Positions 1-7,631 are shown, counted from the stretch's first letter. The stretch: 8,953 bases of DNA from an uncultured Porphyromonadaceae bacterium (GCA_900552325.1 URZG01000073.1:1-8953); one strand, 5' to 3'. Made by a program: numbers and translations. The notes: a model not told the origin generated them from the letters alone.

Positions 1-1197
1 ATGCTCAGGATGGAGACCGCCGACAACGACCACGCCATCCAGGATCTCACGAAAGTGCTCGAGCTTGAACCCGACGATTACCGTGCCCTCTACAACCGCG
101 CGATGCTATATGTGGAGACCCGGAACTACCCCAAGGCCCTGGCCGACATCAACCGCGTGATCGCCGGCAATCCCGAGATGCCTGAGGCCATGTATATGCG
201 CAGCGACATCTACCGCCGCCAGGGAAAGATGGGGCAGGCCGAGAAGGATTATTACAAGGCACTGGCACTGGCCAAGAATTTCCGTCCCACCGCACCGGCC
301 GAGGGGATTCGTTCTCCCGGTTCGCCGGAAGGGGAAACCGGGGCCAAGACCAAAAACGATTCGTTGCCGACACTTTCGCCCGAGGAGGTCGCCAAACGTT
401 TCACTGCACTCCGCACAGTGGAGCGCGAGATCGACATCGACCGGGAGTACTCCAACAAGAATATCCGCGGCCGCGTGCAGGATAACGAGGAGCGCATAGA
501 GATCGAGCCGATGTTCACTCTCAGCTATTATGTGTCGCCGACCGAGCTGCGTCCGTCGGCCTATTATATGAAGGAGACCGACGATGTGAACCAGACACGT
601 GCGCTGCGTATGGGCGTGCAGGTGACCAACCGACCCGTATCGCTCTCCGAAGAGGATGACATCAACAGGCATTTCCGTTCGATCGAGTACTATAACTCTT
701 ATCTCTCCACACATACACCCCGTGCGGTGGATTTCTTCGGCCGCGCCATGGATTTCATAGTGTTGCGCGATTATGCCTCCGCCATCGATGACCTGACCAA
801 GGCGGTAGGCATCTCGCCCGACTTCGCGCTGGGTTATTTCGCCCGGGGCGTGGCACGCGCCGAACAGATGAAGGTCGGCAACGGCGGCGCTCATGCGGCT
901 CTTCCCGAGGCACGTGCCGTGATAGCCGATTTCGACAAGGCCATAGAGCTTTCGCCGCGGATGGCCCTGGCTTATTTCAACAAGGGTAACGCCCTGGTTG
1001 AGCTGGGCGATTTCACCTCGGCGCTGAGTTCCTACAACAAGGCGATTGAGCTCAAACCCGATCTGGGCGAGGCTTATTACAACCGCGGCTACGTGTACCT
1101 GCAGCTCGGCAACAAGGAGGCCGGCCTGGAGAACCTCTCCAAAGCCGGAGAACTCGGAGTCGTGCCGTCGTACTCCCTCCTGAAGAAGATGCACTGA
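1..1197 (+). CDS. TPR-repeat protein, 5' end cut by the window
   Basis: Tetratricopeptide-repeat protein, probably a scaffold for protein-protein contacts; partner unknown. The visible 398 residues hold an N-terminal TPR block (about 1-94), a non-TPR middle (about 95-238), and a C-terminal TPR block (about 241-390) that includes YFNKGNALVELGDFTSAL and AYYNRGYVYLQLGN. The gene is almost certainly truncated: residues 1-16 align with residues 35-50 (MLRMETADNDHAIQDL against MLYVETRNYPKALADI), so the first ATG sits inside a TPR helix and the true start, probably with an export signal, lies upstream. The middle has a Gly/Pro/Lys-rich linker (about 95-122), then a charged stretch and a conserved-looking segment RGRVQDNEERIEIEPMF. 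One C-terminal TPR (about 277-322) is lengthened by roughly 11 residues around KVGNGGAHAALPE. The DUF4301 gene follows after 65 bp on the same strand. TPR family is secure; the specific role is not known. Confidence 0.9.
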   Translation: MLRMETADNDHAIQDLTKVLELEPDDYRALYNRAMLYVETRNYPKALADINRVIAGNPEMPEAMYMRSDIYRRQGKMGQAEKDYYKALALAKNFRPTAPAEGIRSPGSPEGETGAKTKNDSLPTLSPEEVAKRFTALRTVEREIDIDREYSNKNIRGRVQDNEERIEIEPMFTLSYYVSPTELRPSAYYMKETDDVNQTRALRMGVQVTNRPVSLSEEDDINRHFRSIEYYNSYLSTHTPRAVDFFGRAMDFIVLRDYASAIDDLTKAVGISPDFALGYFARGVARAEQMKVGNGGAHAALPEARAVIADFDKAIELSPRMALAYFNKGNALVELGDFTSALSSYNKAIELKPDLGEAYYNRGYVYLQLGNKEAGLENLSKAGELGVVPSYSLLKKMH

Positions 1198-1262
1198 TTC
1201 CGGCCGGAGGACCGATGTCAGACCATATACCCTGAAACAAACCTTAATAATACTGACATAAA

Positions 1263-2792
1263 ATGCTTGACCTGACAACTGAAGACCGTGAGCTCCTGAA
1301 AGCCCGCGGCGTGACTGAAGAACAACTCGAACAACAGGTGAACCGTTTCCGCACCGGGTTCCCGTACCTGAAGATAGCTGCGCCTGCACGTCCGGGCGAG
1401 GGGATAACCGTGCTTACCTCCGGCGAAGAGGATCAGGCGGTGGAGCGCTGGCAGAAATATCTGGCCGACGGCGGCACGGTGTGCAAGTTTGTGCCCGCCT
1501 CGGGCGCCGCATCGCGTATGTTCAAGGCTCTTTTCTCATTCGTCGATTCCGAGGCCGAACATCCTGAAGCCGGCTCCGATGTCGACCGCCTGTTGAAAGA
1601 TATACATAATGTGGCATTCTTCGGCGAACTTGATGATGCCGCGAAAAAATATTACGGCGCCGGTGTGGATGATCTCATCTCTCAGGGGCGCGAAAAGGAT
1701 GTTATCCGCGCCATCATCCTTCCCGACGGACTGAACTACGGCGCTCTCCCCAAGGGACTGCTGACTTTCCACCACAGTGCCGACGGCACACGTACCCCCG
1801 TGGAGGAACAGCTCATGGAGGGGGCGCAGTCGGCACGCCAGGCCGACGGCACTGTCAACATGCACCTCACCGTGTCGGGCTCGCACCGCAAGGCTTTCGA
1901 GAAGAAACTTGCAGAGGCTGTGCCGCCCATCGAAAAACGTATGGGAGTGAAAATCAACGTGGAGATGTCGGAGCAGTTACCCTCGACCGACACCGTGGCG
2001 GTGAACGAGGACAATACTCTCTTCCGCGAGGACGGCAGACTCGTGTTCCGTCCCGGCGGTCACGGCGCCCTTATCCGCAATCTCGACACCATTGACTCGG
2101 CAGTGGTGTTCATCAAGAACATTGACAATGTCGTGCCCGATTCGCGCCGCGGCGACACTCTCCGTTACAAGCAGGTTATTGCCGGTTATCTTATCGGGCT
2201 GCACGACAAGGTAGCGGAGTACACACGCCTTATCGACTCGCGCGAATATACCGAAGCGCAGCTTGACGAGGTGGTTAATTTCATGCGCTCGGCTTTCTCT
2301 TTCGAGTCTCCGGAGTTCGGGTCGCTCAAAGGGGAGGACCTGGCCACCTACCTGCGTGCTCTTCTTGACCGCCCGCTGCGCGTCTGCGGGATGGTGCGCA
2401 ACGAGGGCGAGCCGGGCGGCGGTCCCTACATCGCCTATAATGCCGACGGTTCGCGCTCGCTCCAGATTCTGGAAAGTTCACAGATCGACACCTCTAAGCC
2501 TGAAAACCGCGATATGATGGCCCATGCCACCCACTTCAACCCCGTGGACCTGGTGTGCTACGTCCGCGACCTCGACGGCAAGGGGTACGATCTTCCCGAT
2601 TTCGTTGACCCCGAGACCGGCTTCATCTCATCCAAATCGCTTCATGGCCGCTCGCTGAAGGCGCTTGAGCTTCCCGGACTTTGGAACGGTGCAATGAGCC
2701 GCTGGAACACCGCTTTCGTCGAAGTTCCCGTAACCACCTTCAACCCCGTTAAGACCGTCAACGACCTCCTCCGCCCCCAGCACCAGAACTGA
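1263..2792 (+). CDS. DUF4301 family protein
   Basis: A 509-residue protein of the DUF4301 family, common in Bacteroidota and without an established function. It is recognised by the N-terminal pattern around GVTEEQLEQQVNRFRTGFPYLK and the following KFVPASGAASRMFKAL (75-90). Other conserved-looking blocks are LLTFHHSADGTRTPVEEQLMEG (about 166-187), LTVSGSHRKAFEKKL (202-216), RPGGHGALIRNL (263-274), FIKNIDNVVPD (283-293) and PGLWNGAMSRWNT (471-483). Their order resembles that of UDP-sugar pyrophosphorylase-type nucleotidyltransferases (Ser/Gly/Arg loop, HxTVSxxH segment, GHG motif, then a Asn-x-Asp-Asn stretch), which suggests a nucleotide-sugar role; this is inference. No signal peptide, so it is probably cytoplasmic. 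The ATG start gives the full family-like N-terminus. No Bacteroidota promoter is seen in the 65 bp upstream, so co-transcription with the TPR gene is likely. The gene ends 18 bp before a large palindrome. Confidence 0.9.
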   Translation: MLDLTTEDRELLKARGVTEEQLEQQVNRFRTGFPYLKIAAPARPGEGITVLTSGEEDQAVERWQKYLADGGTVCKFVPASGAASRMFKALFSFVDSEAEHPEAGSDVDRLLKDIHNVAFFGELDDAAKKYYGAGVDDLISQGREKDVIRAIILPDGLNYGALPKGLLTFHHSADGTRTPVEEQLMEGAQSARQADGTVNMHLTVSGSHRKAFEKKLAEAVPPIEKRMGVKINVEMSEQLPSTDTVAVNEDNTLFREDGRLVFRPGGHGALIRNLDTIDSAVVFIKNIDNVVPDSRRGDTLRYKQVIAGYLIGLHDKVAEYTRLIDSREYTEAQLDEVVNFMRSAFSFESPEFGSLKGEDLATYLRALLDRPLRVCGMVRNEGEPGGGPYIAYNADGSRSLQILESSQIDTSKPENRDMMAHATHFNPVDLVCYVRDLDGKGYDLPDFVDPETGFISSKSLHGRSLKALELPGLWNGAMSRWNTAFVEVPVTTFNPVKTVNDLLRPQHQN

Positions 2793-2810
2793 TACCGTTA
2801 TCTGTTTACC

Positions 2811-2862
2811 AGCGCAGCTGCAGAAAGTTTTTTCGATCGAAAAAACTTTCCGCAGCTGCGCT
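2811..2862. terminator. 52-nt near-perfect palindrome between convergent genes, probable bidirectional terminator
   Basis: Two 11-bp outer arms (agcgcagctgc / gcagctgcgct) flank a perfect 28-nt palindrome that runs from g2823 to c2850 and is centred on cgatcg. The only mismatch is A2822 opposite C2851. The inner palindrome carries a T6 tract on one side and an A6 tract on the other, and each outer arm contains the self-palindrome gcagctgc. It lies 18 bp after the DUF4301 stop and 31 bp after the stop of the convergent binding-protein gene, which fits a two-way transcription terminator. There is no T-run outside the stem on either strand, so another role, such as a repeated extragenic palindrome or a protein-binding site, is possible. 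Confidence 0.75.
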
Positions 2863-2893
2863 GTGATTATGGGAGCGTCCTCTTTGGCGGGGA

Positions 2894-3679
2894 TCAGGGG
2901 TGTAGGGCGGAGGCGATGGAGTCGAGGAGGAGGGAGTCGCGGGGCATCATGGCCCAGCCGCGGTATTGATTGAGGGAGATTTCCACGGAGGCGTCGAGGT
3001 CGGGATAGCGGGCGCGGCTGGCTTTGGCCTGTTCGCTGCTCATGACGGTGAGCCCACCCTCGAGTTCTCCCAGGTGCACGAGCATGGCGAGCTGTTCGGC
3101 TCCGTAGTCGGGATCCTCGCGCACGATGATGGTGTCGCCGATTTCACGGGCGAGGTTGTGCAGGCGCATCATCGCCGGGGAGCCTTTGGGCACCCACACG
3201 GTGCGGCCGGCGAGTTCTGTCTGGGTGTAGACGCTGAGATCGCCTGTGGAGTCGGTGCGCTGCAGGAGCACCAGGCGGTCTACATCGGCGGCTTCCAGAA
3301 ACCGGTATTGCCGTCGGAGATCGGCCGTGATGGGTATGTCGGCCACAACCAGACGGCATCGACCCTCGCGGAGCCATTGCAGTGCGTCGCTCAGCCGTGT
3401 GAATGGGTGGAAACGGAGCGGGCGTTCCATCCGCGCGGCAGCGCGGCATATCATGTCGTAATAGGGACCCGAGAGGGTGTCACCGGCAAATGACACACAT
3501 ATAGGCGAGACTTCTATGGCAACGTTGAGAGTGTCGCCCCCGGCCGGCTGATCCACGCGCTGCTGCAGGTGCGGTGCGGAGCACTGGCGGACGGCTATCA
3601 TCGCGGCAACCGCTCCGGCAAGAAGCACCAGATAGAAAGCGAGGGTTTTGCGGCGGGGTTTAAGTTCGTTTTTAGGCAT
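2894..3679 (-). CDS. Membrane-anchored family-3 solute-binding-domain protein
   Basis: A 261-residue protein with a charged N-terminus, one hydrophobic segment (about 12-30) and a periplasmic family-3 solute-binding domain (about 50-259) of the type found in amino-acid binding proteins and in the N-terminal half of the lytic transglycosylase MltF. Signs are LNVAIEVSP at the first strand, GPYYDMICRAAA as the G-x-x-x-D/E-like segment, DIPITADLRRQYRFLEA matching the usual 'T..R...F' block, and VWVPKGSPAMMRL at the hinge and second lobe. No lytic transglycosylase domain follows. Cys33 follows VRQ, which is not a lipobox, so an uncleaved membrane anchor is more likely than a lipoprotein. The ATG at 3679 was chosen over an in-frame TTG at 3697 because that TTG lies inside the promoter -7 element. 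No permease or ATPase gene is adjacent, so it may sense or regulate rather than transport; the ligand is unknown. Confidence 0.82.
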   Translation of the reverse strand: MPKNELKPRRKTLAFYLVLLAGAVAAMIAVRQCSAPHLQQRVDQPAGGDTLNVAIEVSPICVSFAGDTLSGPYYDMICRAAARMERPLRFHPFTRLSDALQWLREGRCRLVVADIPITADLRRQYRFLEAADVDRLVLLQRTDSTGDLSVYTQTELAGRTVWVPKGSPAMMRLHNLAREIGDTIIVREDPDYGAEQLAMLVHLGELEGGLTVMSSEQAKASRARYPDLDASVEISLNQYRGWAMMPRDSLLLDSIASALHP

Positions 3680-3694
3680 ACAGGGTATTTTTTG

Positions 3695-3726
3695 CAAAGG
3701 TAATCTTTTTGAGTTTCTTACACAAA
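3695..3726 (-). promoter_or_regulatory. Bacteroidota-type promoter for the solute-binding-domain gene
   Basis: On the minus strand, TTTG (3726-3723) is followed by 20 nt and then TACCTTTG (3702-3695), an exact match to the Bacteroidota primary-sigma pattern TTTG-N19-21-TAnnTTTG. The -7 element ends 15 nt before the ATG at 3679, so the transcript would have a leader of only about 10 nt. This also rules out the in-frame TTG at 3697 as the start codon. Confidence 0.8.
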
Positions 3727-3791
3727 AACATCGGGCACGGATGATGTGCGCTGCATTTGTGCCGGGATTGCAGGCGCTATGTCGTGTGAAA

Positions 3792-3823
3792 TTTGGTGTA
3801 ATGAAGAAAAAATCGTAATTTTG
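3792..3823 (+). promoter_or_regulatory. Bacteroidota-type promoter for the GLUG-repeat protein gene
   Basis: TTTG (3792-3795), then 20 nt, then TAATTTTG (3816-3823) matches the Bacteroidota promoter pattern exactly. It points towards the gene starting at 3981 and predicts transcription starting near 3829, which leaves an untranslated leader of about 150 nt. It is divergent from the minus-strand promoter at 3695-3726; about 65 bp separate the two -33 elements, enough for a shared regulator site, though I recognise none. Confidence 0.75.
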
Positions 3824-3980
3824 CCTCAGATTTGGGTTTCATTCCATCTTGTTTTGCGCCTCATAATCAACCAATCTCCATTATCACGGCAAAAAAACAA
3901 AAATTCTTGTACCCAATTCGCTGTGTATCGCAAATTAATCTCTCTTTTCAAACGGTAATTTTTTGTTATTCCAATATTTT
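3824..3980 (+). other. Long AT-rich 5' leader of the GLUG-repeat protein gene
   Basis: About 150 nt lie between the predicted transcription start and the ATG at 3981. The stretch is AT-rich, lacks a purine-rich ribosome binding site, and ends in a run of T and A just before the start, as is usual in Bacteroidota. I see no strong hairpin, known riboswitch pattern or short reading frame with a convincing start. No second promoter with both elements is visible; taattttttg at 3956-3965 has the wrong spacing for a -7 box. Confidence 0.5.
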
Positions 3981-6900
3981 ATGAAAAAGATCCTTTATGC
4001 AGCCGTTGGTGCTTCACTGGCACTTCCGGCAGTGGCAGCGACACCCCGTGTCGACGCCACGCGCCAGGGGACGGCTCTCTTCCCGTTCGCGCCGCAGGCA
4101 CGGACCGAACAGACCTCATCTCCCTTTGGCTCTCCGTCAATCTCCGGACTTGTAAAAGACAGCGGAACCGCTCCGCGTATCGGTGCTCTTAAAGGCCTTA
4201 CGCCGAACAATCTCCCGGAGGCAACGATAATCGGTTATCTTGACGGTCCGAAGAATGAAAACTGGTATTATTGCGGTGACTACACTTATGCCGATGGCCA
4301 GATAACCGGTTTTCATCTCGATATCTATGACGCCACTTTCAAGAAGATTGGTTCAGTGCGCGACAACATCGAACTCCAGGAGAATGAGACGCGTGTGGCC
4401 GAAGTTTCCATTGGTCCGGCTGTCACTCAGAAATTCTTCAACTATGACAACAACTATGAGGTCATGGTTGCGGTGGCTACCAATACTACAGAGTACGTGA
4501 ACAACTACCGTACATGTGTCTACTCGATTACATCCCTTGCCGACGAGCAGCTTTCGGATTGCAAGCAGTCTATTGACGGCTATTATGTGTCGGCCATCAA
4601 CACGGCCCAGGATGCCTGGAGCGAGAATTTCTTCATCACATTCATGACTGAGGAGGAGACAAATACTCCTCAGATAGGTGATGTGATCAATGTGGCCGAT
4701 TACCGTTTCGTGACTTACAAGAAGGCCGGTTATTCCGGCGACATGGTCCCGGTGCTCGATGTGCGTATCCCGCAGATTACTCTTGCCGGTGCCGATGCCA
4801 TCCCGTTCCTGGCCACACAGAAGGACGGCGTGCCTTATTTCTGTGTGAACCATCTCAAATACAGCTGGTTTCTTGATCCCTACGACTACACCATCGATAC
4901 TCCCACTCCAGACAACGAGCTGATTGCCGAACTTTATGCCCCGGCAAGCTCCTTCGCTTCCACCGCCGATCTCTACAGTACCACGCGTTTCCCACTGGGG
5001 GCTACTGACGAAGATCTCTATTTCCTTTATCTCGGTTCCTTCAGCTACAACGGCGACGTTGATATGACCCGCAACGACGACGGTACCCCCACGTTCATCG
5101 TTACCCGTGCCCATTCGCAGCAGGGAGGTGATTCGTATCTTTATGATTTCGAAGCCTACGACGGTGCCAAGAAGGGTGAAGACGGCGCGGCTGTACGGAA
5201 ATATGTTATCGGCACCGGCACCGAAGGCGGTTACTTCATGAGTGATATCGCCGGTTTCGACCCGCAGGTGATGCTGCTGTTCCAGGACGGCGGCAGCTAC
5301 GGCTTCCAGTTCGTGAACATACTTGACGGAACGGTGGAACACACCATCCCCTTCGGGTTCAACGAAGGAAGCGACGATTACAATATGAACGCGATGGTCG
5401 ACCGTATCCCCTCCGGAAATTCATACCTTTACACTGTACCTCAGTCAAAAGGATTTTCCGACGAGAACGGCGACTGGCATTCGAGCATTGTATTTGCCTC
5501 TCCCGAAGGTGACATCGTGAAGGTCGACGATATAAACATGGGTAAGAATGTAGCATACGCCAACATATATCCGGGCGCAGATTCATTCAATCCCTATCTT
5601 TTCAATCTTGATGCCGACCATGAGTATATGGTTCTTATCAAGCGATACAACGCCGACGGTACCGGTACGCACGAGGAACTGTCGGTTATCAGCGCCAACC
5701 CCGACAAGGGTGTTCTGCTCAACCTCGGTCCGGATGAGGAAAAGGGCGACATCAACATCGTATCGCTTGTGAACACCGCTACCGACAATCCTTCGCTTGC
5801 TGTGACTTACATAAACCGTATTCCCGGAAGCTGGAAGTACACTACGACTTATTTCGACCTGCCTCTTACTCTTTTCGAAGCCGGCGACGGTACTGCCGAG
5901 AATCCTTATGAGATCAGCACCGTGGGCGGTCTGATGCAGATCAAGTCTGCCCCCGAGGCATACTTTGCCGTGGTAGCCGACATTGATGCCGACGGCGTGG
6001 TGGTAAATTCGCCCGATTTCAATTTCACAGGCTCGCTTGACGGCCGCGGCCATGTGATAAGCAATCTCACAGTCAGCGGTCGTGCTCTTCTGCCGGTTGT
6101 GTCGGGCGAGCTTCCCCAGACTGAAGAGGAGGGCGATACCCCTGAAATGGTCTATACGAAAGGGGTGGTGAAGAATCTGAAATTCTATAATGCCAAAATG
6201 GATGCCACTGTCGACGCTCAGGGTCTTCTCGTAGGTCGCCTCACCTCGGGTCTGGTAAACAACGTGCATTTTTATAATTCAAAAATCACCTCCACCGAAA
6301 GTGTCGGCGGTATTGTCGGCAATGCGGTATCCTACAGTATGGTCAGCGAATGTTCATTCGACGGAGAGATTGTATCTCCGGAGAACAGCGTCGGCGGCAT
6401 CGTGTGCACCACCTCTACAAGTTCATCGGTGATCGCCTGTGCTTTCAAAGGCTCGATCGAGGGTGGCTCCGATGTAGGCGGTATCCTCGGATCGGTGGGT
6501 CCCAACGGCAACGGTGTGGTCAACAGCCATGTAAAAGCCGACATAAAGGGTAAAAACACTATCGGCGGTATTGTCGGCACAGCTGCAAAAGTTCCTTTCA
6601 ACAACAACCATGTGGAGGGTACGCTCACTGCCACAGAGGCTCTCAGTTGGGGCGGCGGCTGCAAGGTCGGCGGTATCGCGGGTTCTTACCCCAACATCTA
6701 TTCGGTTGACGACGGAGAAGGCGCAGAGGTCACTCCGATGATCTGCAATAACTTCGTGAATCTTTCTTCGATCACGGCTCCTGAACCGGAAGAGGGAGCT
6801 TACCCTGCCGAGAACAACTCCGTTCACCGCGTTGTGGGCTACACCCGCGCCAACTACGCCGAGGAGGTAGACTACGATGAAGAGACCTATGAACCCATCT

Positions 6901-7631
6901 ATGGCGATCCTTTCCCTGCTGACGAGACTATAAGGAACAATTATGTGGTCTCCACACTCCCCATAGTGGAAAGCGCTGTGGCAGATGACCCCGATAGCAC
7001 CGAGGGCAAGTCGATGGACGCTTCCGAACTCACCCGTGATTTCTTTGAGGAACAGCTCGGGTTCGCCTACGGTTATGATTCTGAATCCCCCTGGGCCATC
7101 TCTTCGGCCGAGTCGGCACCCGCACTTTATTTTGAAAGCGTTCTGCTCCTCATCGATCCCCGGAATCTTTCCGTAAGTGTGGACGAGGAAGCGACTGTCA
7201 AGATAACTGTCTACGGCGAGGAGATCAGCGAAAGCCTTTTCGAGGATTTCACTTGCGACTACAACGAATCGCTCCTTGAAATGACCGATATGGCTATGAC
7301 CGAGGACGGCGTACTGCTCACCCTCAAGGGGCTCGCTCCCGGCGAATGTGATCTCACTGTCGGCATCAAGGGGCAGACCGTGAAAGCCCACGTAACCGTT
7401 TCCGAAAAGAGCGGCCTCGAAAATATAACCGCCGAGGATGGCGTTAAGCTGACTTTCAACGCTTCGATCCTCACTGCCGAAGGTGCTTCGATCGAAGTAT
7501 TCAACATCTCAGGCGTGAAAGTCCTTGCAGGGCATGACTCTGTTGGTACCGGCAATCTTGCTTCAGGCGTCTATATCGCCGTCGCAAAAGACGGTAAAGG
7601 CTCTTCCGCTCTCAAATTCCGTGTGAAATAA
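3981..7631 (+). CDS. Large secreted GLUG-repeat protein with Ig-like domain and type IX-like sorting tail
   Basis: A 1216-residue exported protein. The ATG at 3981 begins a clear signal peptide (MKKILYAAVGASLALPAVAA, cleavage likely around residues 19-21); an in-frame TTG at 3963 would only lengthen it and is unlikely. Residues about 22-625 are beta-rich and not assignable, with a repeated F-N-x-D-x-x-x-E-x-M-V motif at 153-163 and 541-551. At 632 the pattern FEAGDGTAENPYEIS, followed by FTGSLDGRGHVISNL (682-696), introduces a GLUG-repeat region with VGGIVG-like motifs up to about 901. A bacterial Ig-like domain spans about 1054-1140. The last 73 residues (1144-1216), with IEVFNISGVKVL, a short loop, GVYIAVAKDG and a final FRVK, resemble a type IX secretion type A sorting domain. 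It probably sits on the cell surface or is released, perhaps in adhesion; no catalytic motif such as HExxH was seen. Its gene converges with another secreted-protein gene. Confidence 0.85.
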   Translation: MKKILYAAVGASLALPAVAATPRVDATRQGTALFPFAPQARTEQTSSPFGSPSISGLVKDSGTAPRIGALKGLTPNNLPEATIIGYLDGPKNENWYYCGDYTYADGQITGFHLDIYDATFKKIGSVRDNIELQENETRVAEVSIGPAVTQKFFNYDNNYEVMVAVATNTTEYVNNYRTCVYSITSLADEQLSDCKQSIDGYYVSAINTAQDAWSENFFITFMTEEETNTPQIGDVINVADYRFVTYKKAGYSGDMVPVLDVRIPQITLAGADAIPFLATQKDGVPYFCVNHLKYSWFLDPYDYTIDTPTPDNELIAELYAPASSFASTADLYSTTRFPLGATDEDLYFLYLGSFSYNGDVDMTRNDDGTPTFIVTRAHSQQGGDSYLYDFEAYDGAKKGEDGAAVRKYVIGTGTEGGYFMSDIAGFDPQVMLLFQDGGSYGFQFVNILDGTVEHTIPFGFNEGSDDYNMNAMVDRIPSGNSYLYTVPQSKGFSDENGDWHSSIVFASPEGDIVKVDDINMGKNVAYANIYPGADSFNPYLFNLDADHEYMVLIKRYNADGTGTHEELSVISANPDKGVLLNLGPDEEKGDINIVSLVNTATDNPSLAVTYINRIPGSWKYTTTYFDLPLTLFEAGDGTAENPYEISTVGGLMQIKSAPEAYFAVVADIDADGVVVNSPDFNFTGSLDGRGHVISNLTVSGRALLPVVSGELPQTEEEGDTPEMVYTKGVVKNLKFYNAKMDATVDAQGLLVGRLTSGLVNNVHFYNSKITSTESVGGIVGNAVSYSMVSECSFDGEIVSPENSVGGIVCTTSTSSSVIACAFKGSIEGGSDVGGILGSVGPNGNGVVNSHVKADIKGKNTIGGIVGTAAKVPFNNNHVEGTLTATEALSWGGGCKVGGIAGSYPNIYSVDDGEGAEVTPMICNNFVNLSSITAPEPEEGAYPAENNSVHRVVGYTRANYAEEVDYDEETYEPIYGDPFPADETIRNNYVVSTLPIVESAVADDPDSTEGKSMDASELTRDFFEEQLGFAYGYDSESPWAISSAESAPALYFESVLLLIDPRNLSVSVDEEATVKITVYGEEISESLFEDFTCDYNESLLEMTDMAMTEDGVLLTLKGLAPGECDLTVGIKGQTVKAHVTVSEKSGLENITAEDGVKLTFNASILTAEGASIEVFNISGVKVLAGHDSVGTGNLASGVYIAVAKDGKGSSALKFRVK
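6219..6695 (+). repeat. GLUG-type repeat array inside the secreted protein gene
   Basis: Motifs of the form V/I-G-G-I-V/L/A start at nucleotides 6303, 6390, 6474, 6561 and 6666, giving spacings of 29, 28, 29 and 35 codons; a degenerate earlier unit (GLLVGRLTSG) lies 28 codons before the first. Each unit continues with a segment such as 'V..C.F.G.I' before the next Gly-Gly. This is the layout of GLUG repeats in bacterial surface proteins, which are thought to form a right-handed beta-helix. The repeat is at protein level; the DNA units differ too much for recent duplication. Confidence 0.8.

Noticed and set aside
1198..1262. Possible terminator or promoter between the TPR and DUF4301 genes, including the 10-bp palindrome tccggccgga at 1199-1208
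   Set aside because: The palindrome has no loop and no T-run, and no TAnnTTTG element with a TTTG partner is present in the gap.
106..1389. A long open frame on the minus strand opposite the TPR gene and the start of the DUF4301 gene
   Set aside because: It is antisense to two well-supported genes and its translation shows no family pattern; it reflects the GC-rich codon use of the real genes.
3570..3590. Lipoprotein assignment for the solute-binding-domain protein based on Cys33 after the hydrophobic segment
   Set aside because: The residues before the cysteine are V-R-Q, which does not fit a lipobox that needs small residues at the positions before Cys.
3748..3777. Imperfect inverted repeat gcgctgca / tgcaggcgc between the divergent promoters
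   Set aside because: One arm carries an extra base and the symmetry is short; it could arise by chance. It is only a weak candidate operator.
3963..3980. In-frame TTG upstream of the GLUG gene as an alternative start
   Set aside because: The ATG at 3981 gives a textbook signal peptide beginning MKK, while the TTG would add MLFQYF in front of it without a visible ribosome binding site.
6303..6690. Regularly spaced similar DNA segments resembling an array
   Set aside because: The spacing is a whole number of codons and the similarity is at protein level (GLUG repeats); DNA units differ and there are no identical repeats with unique spacers, so it is not a CRISPR array.
5871..6695. IgA-peptidase-like function for the GLUG protein
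   Set aside because: GLUG repeats occur in some M26 peptidases, but no HExxH zinc motif or peptidase domain is present in this protein.
4353..7391. Several long minus-strand open frames (4353-5342, 5583-6269, 6423-7391) opposite the GLUG protein gene
   Set aside because: Their translations are rich in His, Ile, Val and Gly without domain signatures, and the plus strand encodes a continuous exported protein with recognisable domains across the same stretch.
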